Origin: Microvirga sp. SRT01
GTDB lineage: Bacteria; Pseudomonadota; Alphaproteobacteria; Sphingomonadales; Sphingomonadaceae
Length of the DNA: 64,000 nucleotides
NCBI GenBank assembly: GCA_018139225.1
Contig: JAGSNX010000001.1
Coordinates: forward strand, 372,001 to 436,000
Direction of reading: 5' to 3'
A program made the translations under genes and the position numbers. The notes beneath the pieces are model-generated. The model was not told the origin of the DNA, made no database searches, and was given only the letters and a program-made list of their open reading frames with translations. Below, piece by piece: positions 1 through 9,171 of this stretch. Numbering within the stretch: position 1 is the stretch's first letter; each line of letters starts with the position of its first letter.

Positions 1-63
1 ACCACCCGCCGGCCGGATGATCGTCCGCTCCGTCGGCGGCGGATCGTTGCGCTTGTCGCTCAT
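1..63 (-). CDS. tssL: T6SS membrane protein TssL (DotU/IcmH), N-terminal fragment
   Basis: Only the first 21 codons are in the window; the gene runs off the left edge. The ATG is at 63, with a GGGAGG ribosome site 6 bases upstream, 40 bases after the tssK stop. The peptide begins MSDKRNDPPPTERTIIRPAG. The [RT]-T-[VI]-I-[RQ]-P pattern near the N-terminus is typical of TssL proteins regulated by threonine phosphorylation, and here the threonine is residue 14. TssL is an inner-membrane part of the T6SS TssJLM complex. The identification rests on this short motif and on its place directly after tssK, which is the usual order. Confidence 0.75.
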   Translation of the reverse strand, partial: MSDKRNDPPPTERTIIRPAGG

Positions 64-103
64 CGCGGCCTCCCGGTCTGGACTTGGCTAGCGGCAGTCT
101 GGA

Positions 104-1447
104 TCATGACTGGCTTCCCCGGATCGCCCACATCTCCAGATCGAGATCGGGGATCTCGCCTGCGACGTGCAGCGCCACCGCGCCCGATGTCGCAACCGAC
201 TGCCATTGTTCGTGGCGGGTGTTGATCGCGAAATAGACGGTGTTCGCGCGGAACGGGATCTGGCGCGGCTCGGCTGGCATCGGGTGGATGTCGGCCCCCG
301 GCAGCTGCCGCATCACCAGATCGCGGATATGCTCCACCGACCCCAGCTTGGCGCGGCGTGGCAGGTTCGCACGCAGCGTCTCCGTGTCGACTGTACCCCT
401 CGCCGCCAGAATGAAGCTGGCCCCCGAAAACAGGGAGCGGTCGGTGATCTGGCCGACGCGGATGCCGTACTGGCGCAGCTCCAGCGGGATCGCGACCGCG
501 CTCTGCTCGAACACCGCCGACAGCGAGCGGCGGAGGTCGGCCATCACCGCATCGAAGCACACGCGCAGGTCGCGATGCTGATACAGCGGCATGAAATTGG
601 GGCGGTTGCCGGCCGCCGTCATCGTCGCGATCTCCGCCGCGAGCACGCTTAGCGCGCCGTAAAAGTCCGCCGGATGCACGCTGGGCAGAGCGGCCAGATG
701 CTTTACCATCGCCTCGCCGCGATTGACCGCGATCAGCATCATGAAATCGGTGATATCGGCGACGCCCTTCGACCCCGGCGTCCCCAGTCGCCCTGCGATC
801 GCCTCGCCGCGCTGGTGGAGCATTCCCTCCAGCTCGGACAGGAAGCCGCTCAGCGTCGGGCTGGCACCGGTCGCGAGCACGGTCGGGATGAAGCCATCGT
901 CAAGCACCACAGAGTCGTCCGATCGCCGCTCGACGATGCGCGCGATCGGAATCGTGGCATAACCGCCCAATCCCTCCCCTTCATGCCGCAACGTCAGTTG
1001 CAGCCGTCCGACGTTCAGCGCCACACGCGTCGGCGCACCATAGACGGCATCGGCAGCCTCGAACTCCTCGGCCATGAAGCGCGTTTCCGCCCGGGCCGAC
1101 GGGTCGAGCGCGACATCGGCGGTGCCGGGCCGGGACAACGGGATACAGAGGTGAACGTTGGTGTCGCGCAGGTCGCGGGACACCTCCAGCGGCATCGGTG
1201 CCGCCGCGCCGTCCGGAACATGGAACGGCGTGCCGTCGTCGAACACACCCGTCGCGCGTGCCAGCGCGATCTTGCCCGTCTTCAGCAGGCCGTCGTCGAT
1301 CCGCAGCGAGGCCAGCCCCCATGCGTGTGATACGAGCGGCGCGACCCTCGCCTCCAGCTGTGCCGATGTAAATCGCTCGAATTGCTGGAAATGCTGCGGA
1401 CGCAGGAACATGCCTTCCGACCAGACCGGCTTGTTCTCCCAGCTCAC
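104..1447 (-). CDS. tssK: T6SS baseplate protein TssK
   Basis: A 447-aa TssK, the trimeric baseplate protein that links the TssEFG-VgrG wedges to the TssLM membrane complex and binds effectors. The N-terminus (SWENKPVWSEGMFLRPQHFQ) is the family hallmark and the length is typical. I chose the GTG at 1447 because the family usually starts at this serine-tryptophan. An in-frame GTG at 1462 would add five residues (mostly glycine) and cannot be excluded. The gene lies 37 bases after tagH and 40 bases before tssL in one leftward transcription unit. No truncation or missing segment is evident. Confidence 0.95.
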   Translation of the reverse strand: MSWENKPVWSEGMFLRPQHFQQFERFTSAQLEARVAPLVSHAWGLASLRIDDGLLKTGKIALARATGVFDDGTPFHVPDGAAAPMPLEVSRDLRDTNVHLCIPLSRPGTADVALDPSARAETRFMAEEFEAADAVYGAPTRVALNVGRLQLTLRHEGEGLGGYATIPIARIVERRSDDSVVLDDGFIPTVLATGASPTLSGFLSELEGMLHQRGEAIAGRLGTPGSKGVADITDFMMLIAVNRGEAMVKHLAALPSVHPADFYGALSVLAAEIATMTAAGNRPNFMPLYQHRDLRVCFDAVMADLRRSLSAVFEQSAVAIPLELRQYGIRVGQITDRSLFSGASFILAARGTVDTETLRANLPRRAKLGSVEHIRDLVMRQLPGADIHPMPAEPRQIPFRANTVYFAINTRHEQWQSVATSGAVALHVAGEIPDLDLEMWAIRGSQS

Positions 1448-1484
1448 TCCACCACCCCCCACAGGTTTTCGCTTCGTCGTATTC

Positions 1485-3335
1485 TTACCCGGCGCCGTTC
1501 AGAAACGCCTCGTACCCCTCGCGAAACGCGACGCTCATGATGCTGTTGACGTTGGAAGTGGCATCTTTGCGCAACGCGTCGAAGACTGCCTGATACACCG
1601 TCCACGGATTAACGCCACGACCGATCCGCAGGCCCTTCTTCTCTCCGATCGCCTTTTCCATCACTCGCTGGATCTCGTCAGGCGAAAGTCGTTCGAAAAC
1701 AGCGCGCAATGCGTGTTGTACGCCGGCCAGCATCGCCAGTTGGTGCTTCTTTACATCCTCGAACGCCGACCGCACCGACTCTTCGGCACCCATGAAGCCG
1801 GGCAGCGGATCACCCAGCAGCAACTTGGCGGAATCGAGTGCTGGCAGATGTTTAAGCGGATTGTTACGGCCTAGCCCAAGCTGCGTCCGCTCGACCCGAA
1901 ACTCGTTCTTGAACGCCGCGCGATCCTGGATCAGATCGGACAAGCCGAGCACCACCTGTTTGTAGAGTATGCCCAGACGATGCATCGCATCGGGCGTCGT
2001 CCGCAAATCGGTCGGATCAAGCCCCGCGCCAGCGCAGAACGCCGCCCATCCCTCGCCGTCCGGTGCAGCCGCCGGAGACGTCGTGGAGGGATCGACCTGT
2101 GCCGATCCTGCTGAGCTTACTGCCCGCGACGCAGAAGCGAAGGGGTCCGATGGCGTCGACGGCGCGCGAGCCGGCGGCAAGGCGAACGGGTCGGCGGCTG
2201 CCGGTTCGATCGCTGCTGGCTCACTCGACGCGCTCGCGAACGGATCGACGTCTGCCCCGAAGCCACTGAACGGATCGATGGCTGCTGCTGCGGGCGCCGC
2301 TAGCTTGCCCGGTGTGCTGGTAAACGGATCGGCCGTTGCGCCGAAATCGGCGAACGGATCGCCTGTCGCTCGCTCCGGGTTCGCGAACGGGTCCGGCGTG
2401 CGAGCGACCGGATCGACCTGTACATCGAACCCGGCGAACGGATCGCTGTCGGCGGTGGGCGCGAAGGGATCTGCAATACGCTTGACCGGCGACGTTTGCA
2501 TCGGGGGCATCGCGAACGGATCGGCCGCAGGTAAAGGTGACGGCGCAAAGCCATCCGCGCTCGGCGGGCGACCGGCCGAATGCGACGGGGGTGAAACCGC
2601 AAACGGGTCCGCTGCGGCGAAGGGGTCGCCTCTGACCGGCGCAAAAGCCTCCATACCGGCGAACGGATCGTCCGCGCGCGCGGGCGCAGCAGCGGGTGGC
2701 GCAGCCCAATCCTCCGGGATCGCGAAGTCGCTGGCCGCGGGTAAGGGAGCCGACGCCAACATCGGCCGGCTGAACGCATCGGACAGCGGCCCACCCCAGG
2801 GGTCCGCCGCTGCCACCGCTTGCGACCCCCGTGGCGGCGCGAGGAAGTCGTGCATCGCGCTGCCCAGGAACTCGTGCACCTCAGCAGCCGGCGCTCCCGT
2901 CCCCCACGGATCTGTGCCGCCGCCATCGAACCAGCTGTCGGGCTGACTGAATGCCGGCGGCGGCGGCGGCGCGGCCGCCGCGAACTGTTGCTGGAGGTTC
3001 GCGGCCAATCCAGCGGCTTCGGTCGTGATCTCGATCGCGTAATCGCCCAGCAACAGCCGATCGTTGACGCGTACGGCCACCGGCATTTGCGGCGCAATCC
3101 GCTGGCCGAGGCGATTCAGGCTCACGCCATTGGTGCTGGTGTCCACCACAAACAGGTCGAGGCCGATCACGGAGACGGTGCAGTGCGCGCGCGAGATGTG
3201 ACCCGACTGGTCGGCCAGCACCCAATCGCACTTCAGCGCGTCGCGGCCAATGCGGATTTCGCCGCTATCGAGCTGGCGTCGGTCGATGAACGTGCCGGGT
3301 GGGTCCGCCTGGCGGGAGAGCAGCAAGGTCCACAT
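1485..3335 (-). CDS. tagH: T6SS FHA-domain scaffold TagH (Fha)
   Basis: About 616 aa from the ATG at 3335. An N-terminal forkhead-associated domain is visible (I-R-I-G-R, then S-R-A-H, then T-N-G-V at about residues 24-95), the fold that reads phosphothreonine. The C-terminal ~180 residues match the conserved C-terminal region of T6SS FHA proteins. Between them lies a low-complexity Pro/Ala/Asp/Phe linker with 13 copies of Asp-Pro-Phe (about 2135-2670). TagH activates T6SS assembly after kinase action, so it fits the PP2C gene at 17897. A longer start at 3413 would overlap the upstream gene by about 50 bases and adds an arginine-rich stretch, so I reject it. Confidence 0.92.
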   Translation of the reverse strand: MWTLLLSRQADPPGTFIDRRQLDSGEIRIGRDALKCDWVLADQSGHISRAHCTVSVIGLDLFVVDTSTNGVSLNRLGQRIAPQMPVAVRVNDRLLLGDYAIEITTEAAGLAANLQQQFAAAAPPPPPAFSQPDSWFDGGGTDPWGTGAPAAEVHEFLGSAMHDFLAPPRGSQAVAAADPWGGPLSDAFSRPMLASAPLPAASDFAIPEDWAAPPAAAPARADDPFAGMEAFAPVRGDPFAAADPFAVSPPSHSAGRPPSADGFAPSPLPAADPFAMPPMQTSPVKRIADPFAPTADSDPFAGFDVQVDPVARTPDPFANPERATGDPFADFGATADPFTSTPGKLAAPAAAAIDPFSGFGADVDPFASASSEPAAIEPAAADPFALPPARAPSTPSDPFASASRAVSSAGSAQVDPSTTSPAAAPDGEGWAAFCAGAGLDPTDLRTTPDAMHRLGILYKQVVLGLSDLIQDRAAFKNEFRVERTQLGLGRNNPLKHLPALDSAKLLLGDPLPGFMGAEESVRSAFEDVKKHQLAMLAGVQHALRAVFERLSPDEIQRVMEKAIGEKKGLRIGRGVNPWTVYQAVFDALRKDATSNVNSIMSVAFREGYEAFLNGAG

Positions 3336-3360
3336 GAGGTCGCGCGGTTCGTCCCGTAGT

Positions 3361-3993
3361 TTAGCTTCCGGCGAGGCGGTCGAGCACCGCCGCCTGCGCC
3401 TTGCGGCCGACATCGCCGTGCATCAGCGCGACCCCGATGGCAACCAGATCGGCATAGCTTACCCTACCGCGTAGCGCCGGGTCGTGCACCGTGAACAGCA
3501 ACGCAGTACGCGTCGCGATCCCCGTCAGGTGTGCGGCCGGCGGCACCGGCTGCTGTCCGCGTGGTGCGATCGACGGCCCGGACCAGTGTGCCGCCATCGC
3601 CGCCCACCGCGCGGGCGCCGCCACCGCGCAGAACTCCGCTGCGGTAAAGGCACGCTCCGCCGCCTCGTCGGCCGTCGTCTGCACCCAGGCTTCGGCGGTT
3701 TCGAGCGCGACCCGCTCGGCAGCCCGATCTGCCATACCGGGGATCAGGCGGACTGCCAGGCATCCCCACCAGACGGATTGCCGACGCGGCAGCATCAGCG
3801 CCAGTGCGGCTGCGGCATCGGCCTGATCCGGCAGCGCCGTCAACGTCGCGAGCAACGCTTCCGGTCCCGTCGTCGTCGCCAGTGCGTCGAGCCCACGATC
3901 GGACAGGCCGCCATGTTCCTGCAATTCCATGCGCTGGAACCGCAGCGGCAACGTCGTCGGGACGGCCGAACGGCCAATGTCGCCGTCGCCCAT
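3361..3993 (-). CDS. T6SS-linked protein of unknown function (DUF6931-like)
   Basis: 210 aa, alanine-rich, with no signal peptide and no clear membrane segment. Its ATG overlaps the vgrG stop (TGATG), so translation is probably coupled to VgrG, and tagH follows 25 bases later. The central part (L-P-R-R-Q-S-V-W-W-G-C-L at about residues 90-101, then A-E-A-W, then W-A-A-M-A-A-H-W-S-G) resembles a family I recall as DUF6931, found beside VgrG/FHA genes in T6SS clusters. That family name is from memory and is uncertain. It does not resemble DUF4123 or other known VgrG adaptors. Its position suggests a VgrG-associated accessory role, which is inference only. Confidence 0.7.
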   Translation of the reverse strand: MGDGDIGRSAVPTTLPLRFQRMELQEHGGLSDRGLDALATTTGPEALLATLTALPDQADAAAALALMLPRRQSVWWGCLAVRLIPGMADRAAERVALETAEAWVQTTADEAAERAFTAAEFCAVAAPARWAAMAAHWSGPSIAPRGQQPVPPAAHLTGIATRTALLFTVHDPALRGRVSYADLVAIGVALMHGDVGRKAQAAVLDRLAGS

Positions 3994-5909
3994 CAGTTGA
4001 TCATCACGATGCTGCCCTTCACGGTCATCATTCCCGACGCGGACAGTTCGGTGATCGCCGCCTTCAGCGTAGCCTGTCCGCCAGCCGATGCCGTCAGCAC
4101 ACCCTCCGCCTCGACGGTGATCTTTGCCGCCTTGATCGTGATGCCATCCGGTGCCAGCTTGATGCTGCTGGTACCGACGACGAGTTCGATCTCCTTCAGC
4201 GACTCATGCAGGCTTTTCTGGGTGACAGTGACGGTTTGGGTCTTCTGGACCGTCGTCTGCTGAATACCAGTGACGTCGATCTTGCGATCATTCTCGATCT
4301 TCATCGTCTGGTCGCGCTGAATCGTTTCCTTCTGATCGCGTTCGACGGTCAGGGTCTGATCCCGCTTGACCGTTCCGGTTTCATCGTTGTCGACCAGCCG
4401 CCGGTAATCGCGACCGGTGTACAGATACACCTCCTCGCCACCCGGCTTATCCTCGAACATCAACTCCTGGGTAACGCCGCCGTTCTTGTCGGTGACCGAT
4501 CGCCAGCCGGTCTGCGTGACCTTGCTCTGCGGGTCGAACGGGTATTTCGCGGACGGCGTGTAGAGCGTGCCTGAAACAAACGGCATATCGGGGTCGCCGT
4601 ACAGGAAATCGATCACCACGCGCGTGCCGATGCGCGGGAAGAACTGCGCGCCATGCGTTCCGCTCGCCCAGGCCTGCTGCACCGGTAGCCAGACGATATC
4701 CGGCAACGCCGTATATTCGCGGGCATGCGTCACTGCGACGGGGATGCGATTGAGGTCGTCGACCACCGCCTGCCCTTCGACGGACCCCTTCTTTGAGACG
4801 ACACCGAGCACCGGTCCGGCGGCGCGACGACGTCCATGCGGCAGCGCCGGACGGAACGGTTTGCTGGCGTCCATGGCCGTAAAGCTGTTGGAGTAGATCG
4901 CGTCGCCACCTCCCACCAGCATCCAAGGATCGAAGGCGCTGTGACTGACGGAGGTCAGTACGATCCGGGCCGGCAATGGCCGGTCAGGCCATTCTGCCTT
5001 GATCCGACCACCTGCGAAGAACAAATGGTCACGCCCGCTGCCCACGATCGTTTCCGCTGCCTGTGCGTAGCCCTCCCCGTGCCGCGCGCCGCGACCGTTG
5101 ACGTCGCCCGCGGCGACAGCCTCGCCGATCAGGTCTTCGTAACTGTGCGGATACACCCTGCCCCAGTCGCCAACCGCGCTCGCGCTATGGGCGAACGGCG
5201 CATCGACCTTGCGTACATCCAGGCCATGAAAGTCGTGCTTGGACGGCCGGGCGCGGTGAGTGTGAGCCAGGGATGTCAGCTTGCTGCTCTCCGAACCCGG
5301 AGTCAGCCGGATGTCGTCGCCGTCGGGCACGTCCAGGTACGATCGTGCTGCGTTACCGACATGCATCGTGTGGTGATACGCCCCGGCGGCTTCCGCATAG
5401 GTAAAGAAGTAGAAGATGCCGTCCTGCGCCAGCAAGCGCTGGAGAAACTCGAACTCCGTTTCGTCGTAACGAACGGCGTAGGTCTGCTTCGGTGGTGCCG
5501 GACTAAGACTGATGTCGGTTGCCAGACCGGGAACGTCGGCCACCATCGCGTCGAAAATCTCGAGTGCGCTCTTGTCCTGAATGAAATGCGTCGCGCGCGC
5601 ATAGGCGGTCGCATGATAGGCAGGACGCACGCGAACGTGGATCCGGAACTGACCGTGGTCGGTACTGCTGATATCCGTTTCGAAGATGCGTCCGGCGAAC
5701 CGGCGTTCGGCATCGTCCTCGGTGGTGATGTCCCACTCCGCCAACTGACCGATCCAACGGCGGATGTCCCCAGGCGCCTCCCGACAGACCAACTCCAGCC
5801 GATAGTCGAACGGCTCCGAGAGAGCCTCGCGACCCTCGAACCGCAAAAGCGACAGCGACGCGAGGTCGACGCCCGCCATCGCGTGCAGATTGAGCAGATG
5901 ATCTGCCAT
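3993..5909 (-). CDS. tssI: T6SS spike protein VgrG (TssI)
   Basis: 638 aa, about the size of a VgrG without a fused effector. The N-terminal ~400 residues carry the gp27/gp5-like fold (RFEGREALSEPFDYRLEL near the start, E-F-E-F-L-Q-R-L-L-A-Q-D-G near 155, an OB-fold around W-A-S-G and P-R-I-G-T-R-V near 400-425). The C-terminus is a run of short valine/threonine/lysine repeats (such as KTQTVTV) that form the beta-helix needle, ending in SIVMIN. There is no catalytic extension, so any cargo must bind through PAAR or an adaptor. It lies 54 bases after hcp and overlaps the next gene by one base. Confidence 0.95.
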   Translation of the reverse strand: MADHLLNLHAMAGVDLASLSLLRFEGREALSEPFDYRLELVCREAPGDIRRWIGQLAEWDITTEDDAERRFAGRIFETDISSTDHGQFRIHVRVRPAYHATAYARATHFIQDKSALEIFDAMVADVPGLATDISLSPAPPKQTYAVRYDETEFEFLQRLLAQDGIFYFFTYAEAAGAYHHTMHVGNAARSYLDVPDGDDIRLTPGSESSKLTSLAHTHRARPSKHDFHGLDVRKVDAPFAHSASAVGDWGRVYPHSYEDLIGEAVAAGDVNGRGARHGEGYAQAAETIVGSGRDHLFFAGGRIKAEWPDRPLPARIVLTSVSHSAFDPWMLVGGGDAIYSNSFTAMDASKPFRPALPHGRRRAAGPVLGVVSKKGSVEGQAVVDDLNRIPVAVTHAREYTALPDIVWLPVQQAWASGTHGAQFFPRIGTRVVIDFLYGDPDMPFVSGTLYTPSAKYPFDPQSKVTQTGWRSVTDKNGGVTQELMFEDKPGGEEVYLYTGRDYRRLVDNDETGTVKRDQTLTVERDQKETIQRDQTMKIENDRKIDVTGIQQTTVQKTQTVTVTQKSLHESLKEIELVVGTSSIKLAPDGITIKAAKITVEAEGVLTASAGGQATLKAAITELSASGMMTVKGSIVMIN

Positions 5910-5963
5910 AGTGAGTCCGCGAAAAGAAGCGGTGCGCCACCGGGGCGCACCGCTCCAACGGGC

Positions 5964-6434
5964 TTAGCCCAACTTGGCTGCGACGAGATCGTAGATCAGG
6001 TGCGTCGCCGTACCCTTGTTGTCCTCGTCCCGATCGCTGAACGACTGATCGAACTTGCCGATGTTCAGCGTCAGCGACTCATGCGGCATGTCCCCACCAC
6101 TGGACACCGAGAAACCGGAGACGATGACGTCTTCCAGCTTGATGGTCAGATACGCAACGCTCTCGCCTTCCGAGGTCGCCGCGAAAGATATCTGCCCCTT
6201 CTGCACGACCGTACCTTTGAGCAGGCTCTTGAATAGCAGTTCCGACGACTTGTCGGTCACCTTGGAGAGCGAAATTTCGGAAATCGACGCCTTCGTAGCT
6301 GTCCGGTTGCCGTTACCGGCGCGGTCCACAGCGAGGCCAGCGCCCCACTGAAACGAGTTGCATTCAATCTGCTCCTTGAATGCCGCGTCCGTCGCGCTGC
6401 CCTTGATGCCGTCCAGTTCGAGATAGATCGCCAT
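5964..6434 (-). CDS. hcp: T6SS inner-tube protein Hcp (TssD)
   Basis: 156 aa, a full-length single-domain Hcp that forms the hexameric rings of the T6SS tube. The start MAIYLELDGIKGS and the C-terminal beta-strands match the family. An excellent ribosome site (AAGGAGGA, 6 bases before the ATG) fits a highly expressed structural protein. It lies between clpV and vgrG, with two small hairpins in the 79-base gap upstream. Confidence 0.96.
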   Translation of the reverse strand: MAIYLELDGIKGSATDAAFKEQIECNSFQWGAGLAVDRAGNGNRTATKASISEISLSKVTDKSSELLFKSLLKGTVVQKGQISFAATSEGESVAYLTIKLEDVIVSGFSVSSGGDMPHESLTLNIGKFDQSFSDRDEDNKGTATHLIYDLVAAKLG

Positions 6435-6463
6435 TTGATCCTCCTTGGTTCGAGATTGCCGGT

Positions 6464-6522
6464 CGGCGACATGCCGCCGGTCTTTTCACGCACACCGTCT
6501 CGCGCTCACCCGATCAGGTGAG
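6464..6522 (-). other. Two stem-loops between clpV and hcp
   Basis: Reading leftward, a 6-bp stem (CTCACC/GGTGAG, 6505-6522) spans the clpV stop codon, followed by a 5-bp stem (CGGCG/CGCCG, 6464-6479) just before the hcp ribosome site. There is no U-tract, so they are unlikely to be terminators. They could mark an mRNA processing point that lets hcp be expressed above clpV. That role is inference. Confidence 0.35.
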
Positions 6523-9171
6523 ATCGATCACATAATCCTGTTCGCCAACACCCCCGGCACTCGCGCCGATATGGATCGCGTTGACCTCGCCACCGTCTGC
6601 GCGGAGCGTCAGCACGCGATCGGCGAGATCGGCGAGTAGCCCGCGCTTCAGGATATTCTCGATATTGCGGGCACCGCTCTCCACTTCGGTGCAGCGGGCC
6701 ACGACCTTGTCGAGGAATGCGTCGTCCCAGTCGAAGGTCGCCCCATAATTGGCGACCACCCGCTTGCGGATCCGCTCCAGGCTGATGACCACGATCTCGC
6801 GCAGGATGTTCGGCTGCAACGGGAAGTAGGGCACCACCGTCGTCCGGCCGAGGAACGCCAGCTTGAAATACGACGTCAGGTCGGGCCGCAGTTCCGCCGC
6901 CAGCGCTTCCGGCTCGGGCATCGTCTCGGCATTGCGGCACAGCCGCTCGATCGTCTCGGTGCCGAGGTTCGAGGTCATGATGATAAGCGTGTTCTTGAAG
7001 TCGATGTCACGGCCCTGACCATCGCGCAGCATGCCCTTGTCGAACACCTGATAGAAGATGTCCTGCACACCCGAATGCGCCTTCTCCATTTCGTCCAGCA
7101 GGATGACCGAATAGGGCTTGCGCCGCACCGCTTCGGTCAGCACGCCGCCCTCACCGTAACCGACATAGCCGGGCGCGGCACCGACCAGCGTGGAGACTTT
7201 ATGCTCCTCCTTGAACTCGGTCATGTTGATCGTCGTGACGTTCTGCTCGCCGCCGTACAGCAACTCCGCCAGCGCCAGCGCCGTCTCCGTCTTGCCGACG
7301 CCCGACGTTCCGCAGAACAGGAATACGCCGAGCGGCTTGCGCGGATCGGCCAGACCCGCGCGCGCCGTCTTCACCGTCTGGCCGATAATTTCCAGCGCGT
7401 AATCCTGCCCCTTGATCCGCTTCTTCAACTGCTCGGGCACGGTCAGCAGCGACTTGATCTCGTCCGCCACCATGCTGCCGACCGGAATACCGGTCCATCC
7501 GGCCAGTACTTCGGCGACAACGGCGCGGTCGACCACGTCGTACACCATCGGCACCTTGCCCTGCACCTCCAGCACCTTCGCCTGCGCATCGCGCAGCAGC
7601 TGGATCTTGTCGGCATAGTCGGGCGCATCCGCCGCCAGCCCGTCGATCGCCACGCGCGCGTCGCCGACCGCCTTCACCGCATCGCGCTCTGCGATCCAGC
7701 GCGCGGCGGTTTCGTCGCGCTCGACTTCCAGCGCCGCCTTCTTCTCCGCACGCTCGGCCAGCTTCGTCGCGACATCGACGCCCGACCGCCCCTCTCGCTC
7801 CAGCATCGACACTTCGGACGCGAGCAGCCCCAGTTGCCGCTCCAGATCCTCGACGGCCGGCGGTGTCGCCGCCTGGCTGATACCGACGCGCGCGCACGCC
7901 GTATCCAGCAGCGAAATCGCCTTGTCCGGCAATTGCCGTCCGGTGATGTAGCGGTGCGACAGACCCGATGCCGCCTCCAGCGCCTCGCCGAGGATGCGAA
8001 CCTTGTGGTGCTTCTCCAGCACCGGAACGAGGCCGCGCAGCATCGCGACCGCCAGCGCCTCCGCCGGCTCCTCGACCTTCACGACCTGGAAACGGCGGGT
8101 CAGCGCCGGATCTTTCTCGAAATACTTTTTGTACTCGGCCCAGGTCGTTGCCGCGATCGTCCGCATCTCGCCGCGTGCCAGCGCCGGCTTCAGCAGGTTC
8201 GCCGCATCATTCTGGCCCTCCGCACCGCCTGCACCGATCAGCGTGTGCGCTTCGTCGATGAAGACGATGATCGGCGTCTGCGAGGACTTCACCTCGTCAA
8301 TCACCGACTTCAGCCGGTTCTCGAACTCGCCCTTGATCCCCGCGCCCGCCTGCAACAACCCGAGGTCGAGCGACAGCAACCGCACGTTCTTCAGCGCATC
8401 GGGTACATCGCCCTGGACGATCCGCAACGCGAAGCCCTCGACGACCGCAGTCTTACCGACGCCGGCCTCGCCGGTCAGGATCGGGTTGTTCTGGCGACGC
8501 CGCGTCAGAATATCGACGATCTGCCGGATCTCCGGATCGCGACCGAATATCGGATCGATCTTCCCGTCGCGCGCCTGCTGCGTCAGGTCGATCGTGTATT
8601 TGTTCAGCGCTTCCTGGCCGCGCGCGACTCCGCCCGACGGCGACGGAGCACCGCCGCTGCCAGCCGCCGTTTGCGCCGCCTCCGCCTTGGCCGCTTCTTC
8701 GGAGGACGCTGCGATCTGCACCATCGTCGTCCGCAACGTCTCGGTCGGGATGCGCGCGAACTGGCCGCTCGCCTCGCGCGGGATCGCCGACAGATCGTCT
8801 GATGTCAGCAGCGCCAGCAGCAGATGACCGGACCGCACGATCCCCGCGCCATGCTCCAGCGACGCGATCAGCCACGCCTCGCGAATCAGCGTCACGACGT
8901 TCGGCGCCAGCGCCGGTGCGCGGCCGTTACCCGTCTTGAACCGGTCGATCTGGCGATTAATATCCTGCGTCAGCCGACCTGCATCGACTTCGAAGTGGCT
9001 GAGGATGACGGCGATATCGGATGTCTGACGATCGATGAGGCGAAGCAGCCAATGCTCCACCTCGACATTGTAGTTGGTCCGCGACAGCGCGAGGCCGGCC
9101 GCACCTTCCAACGTCGTGCGGCAAACCTCATCGAGCTTGCCTACCAAGCTTTTCAGATTGACTTGTGCCAA
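6514..9171 (-). CDS. clpV: T6SS sheath-disassembly ATPase ClpV (TssH)
   Basis: 885 aa, a double-AAA+ Clp/Hsp100 ATPase that takes contracted TssBC sheaths apart for reuse. There is an N-terminal Clp-N domain (residues ~1-160), a first Walker A at 234-241 (GEAGVGKT) with Walker B VFIDEAHT, a coiled middle region (~400-520), and a second Walker A at 621-628 (GTSGVGKT) with ILLDEMEKAH. The only in-frame start is TTG at 9171; an in-frame TGA lies just upstream and a G-rich ribosome site precedes it. It follows tssG by 206 bases, the longest gap in the leftward T6SS run, so a separate promoter is possible. Confidence 0.96.
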   Translation of the reverse strand: MAQVNLKSLVGKLDEVCRTTLEGAAGLALSRTNYNVEVEHWLLRLIDRQTSDIAVILSHFEVDAGRLTQDINRQIDRFKTGNGRAPALAPNVVTLIREAWLIASLEHGAGIVRSGHLLLALLTSDDLSAIPREASGQFARIPTETLRTTMVQIAASSEEAAKAEAAQTAAGSGGAPSPSGGVARGQEALNKYTIDLTQQARDGKIDPIFGRDPEIRQIVDILTRRRQNNPILTGEAGVGKTAVVEGFALRIVQGDVPDALKNVRLLSLDLGLLQAGAGIKGEFENRLKSVIDEVKSSQTPIIVFIDEAHTLIGAGGAEGQNDAANLLKPALARGEMRTIAATTWAEYKKYFEKDPALTRRFQVVKVEEPAEALAVAMLRGLVPVLEKHHKVRILGEALEAASGLSHRYITGRQLPDKAISLLDTACARVGISQAATPPAVEDLERQLGLLASEVSMLEREGRSGVDVATKLAERAEKKAALEVERDETAARWIAERDAVKAVGDARVAIDGLAADAPDYADKIQLLRDAQAKVLEVQGKVPMVYDVVDRAVVAEVLAGWTGIPVGSMVADEIKSLLTVPEQLKKRIKGQDYALEIIGQTVKTARAGLADPRKPLGVFLFCGTSGVGKTETALALAELLYGGEQNVTTINMTEFKEEHKVSTLVGAAPGYVGYGEGGVLTEAVRRKPYSVILLDEMEKAHSGVQDIFYQVFDKGMLRDGQGRDIDFKNTLIIMTSNLGTETIERLCRNAETMPEPEALAAELRPDLTSYFKLAFLGRTTVVPYFPLQPNILREIVVISLERIRKRVVANYGATFDWDDAFLDKVVARCTEVESGARNIENILKRGLLADLADRVLTLRADGGEVNAIHIGASAGGVGEQDYVIDLT

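Noticed and set aside
1969..2946. Plus-strand frame with repeated Gly-Ser-Ala-Asn
   Set aside because: It is the antisense of the DPF repeats of TagH, so the repeat is a by-product.
3993..6434. Prophage tail reading of vgrG and hcp
   Set aside because: They sit in a full set of Tss genes with ClpV, TssK and TagH, so this is T6SS, not phage.
7075..8802. 575-codon plus-strand frame opposite clpV
   Set aside because: An Arg/Gln-rich antisense shadow; clpV is complete with both Walker motifs.
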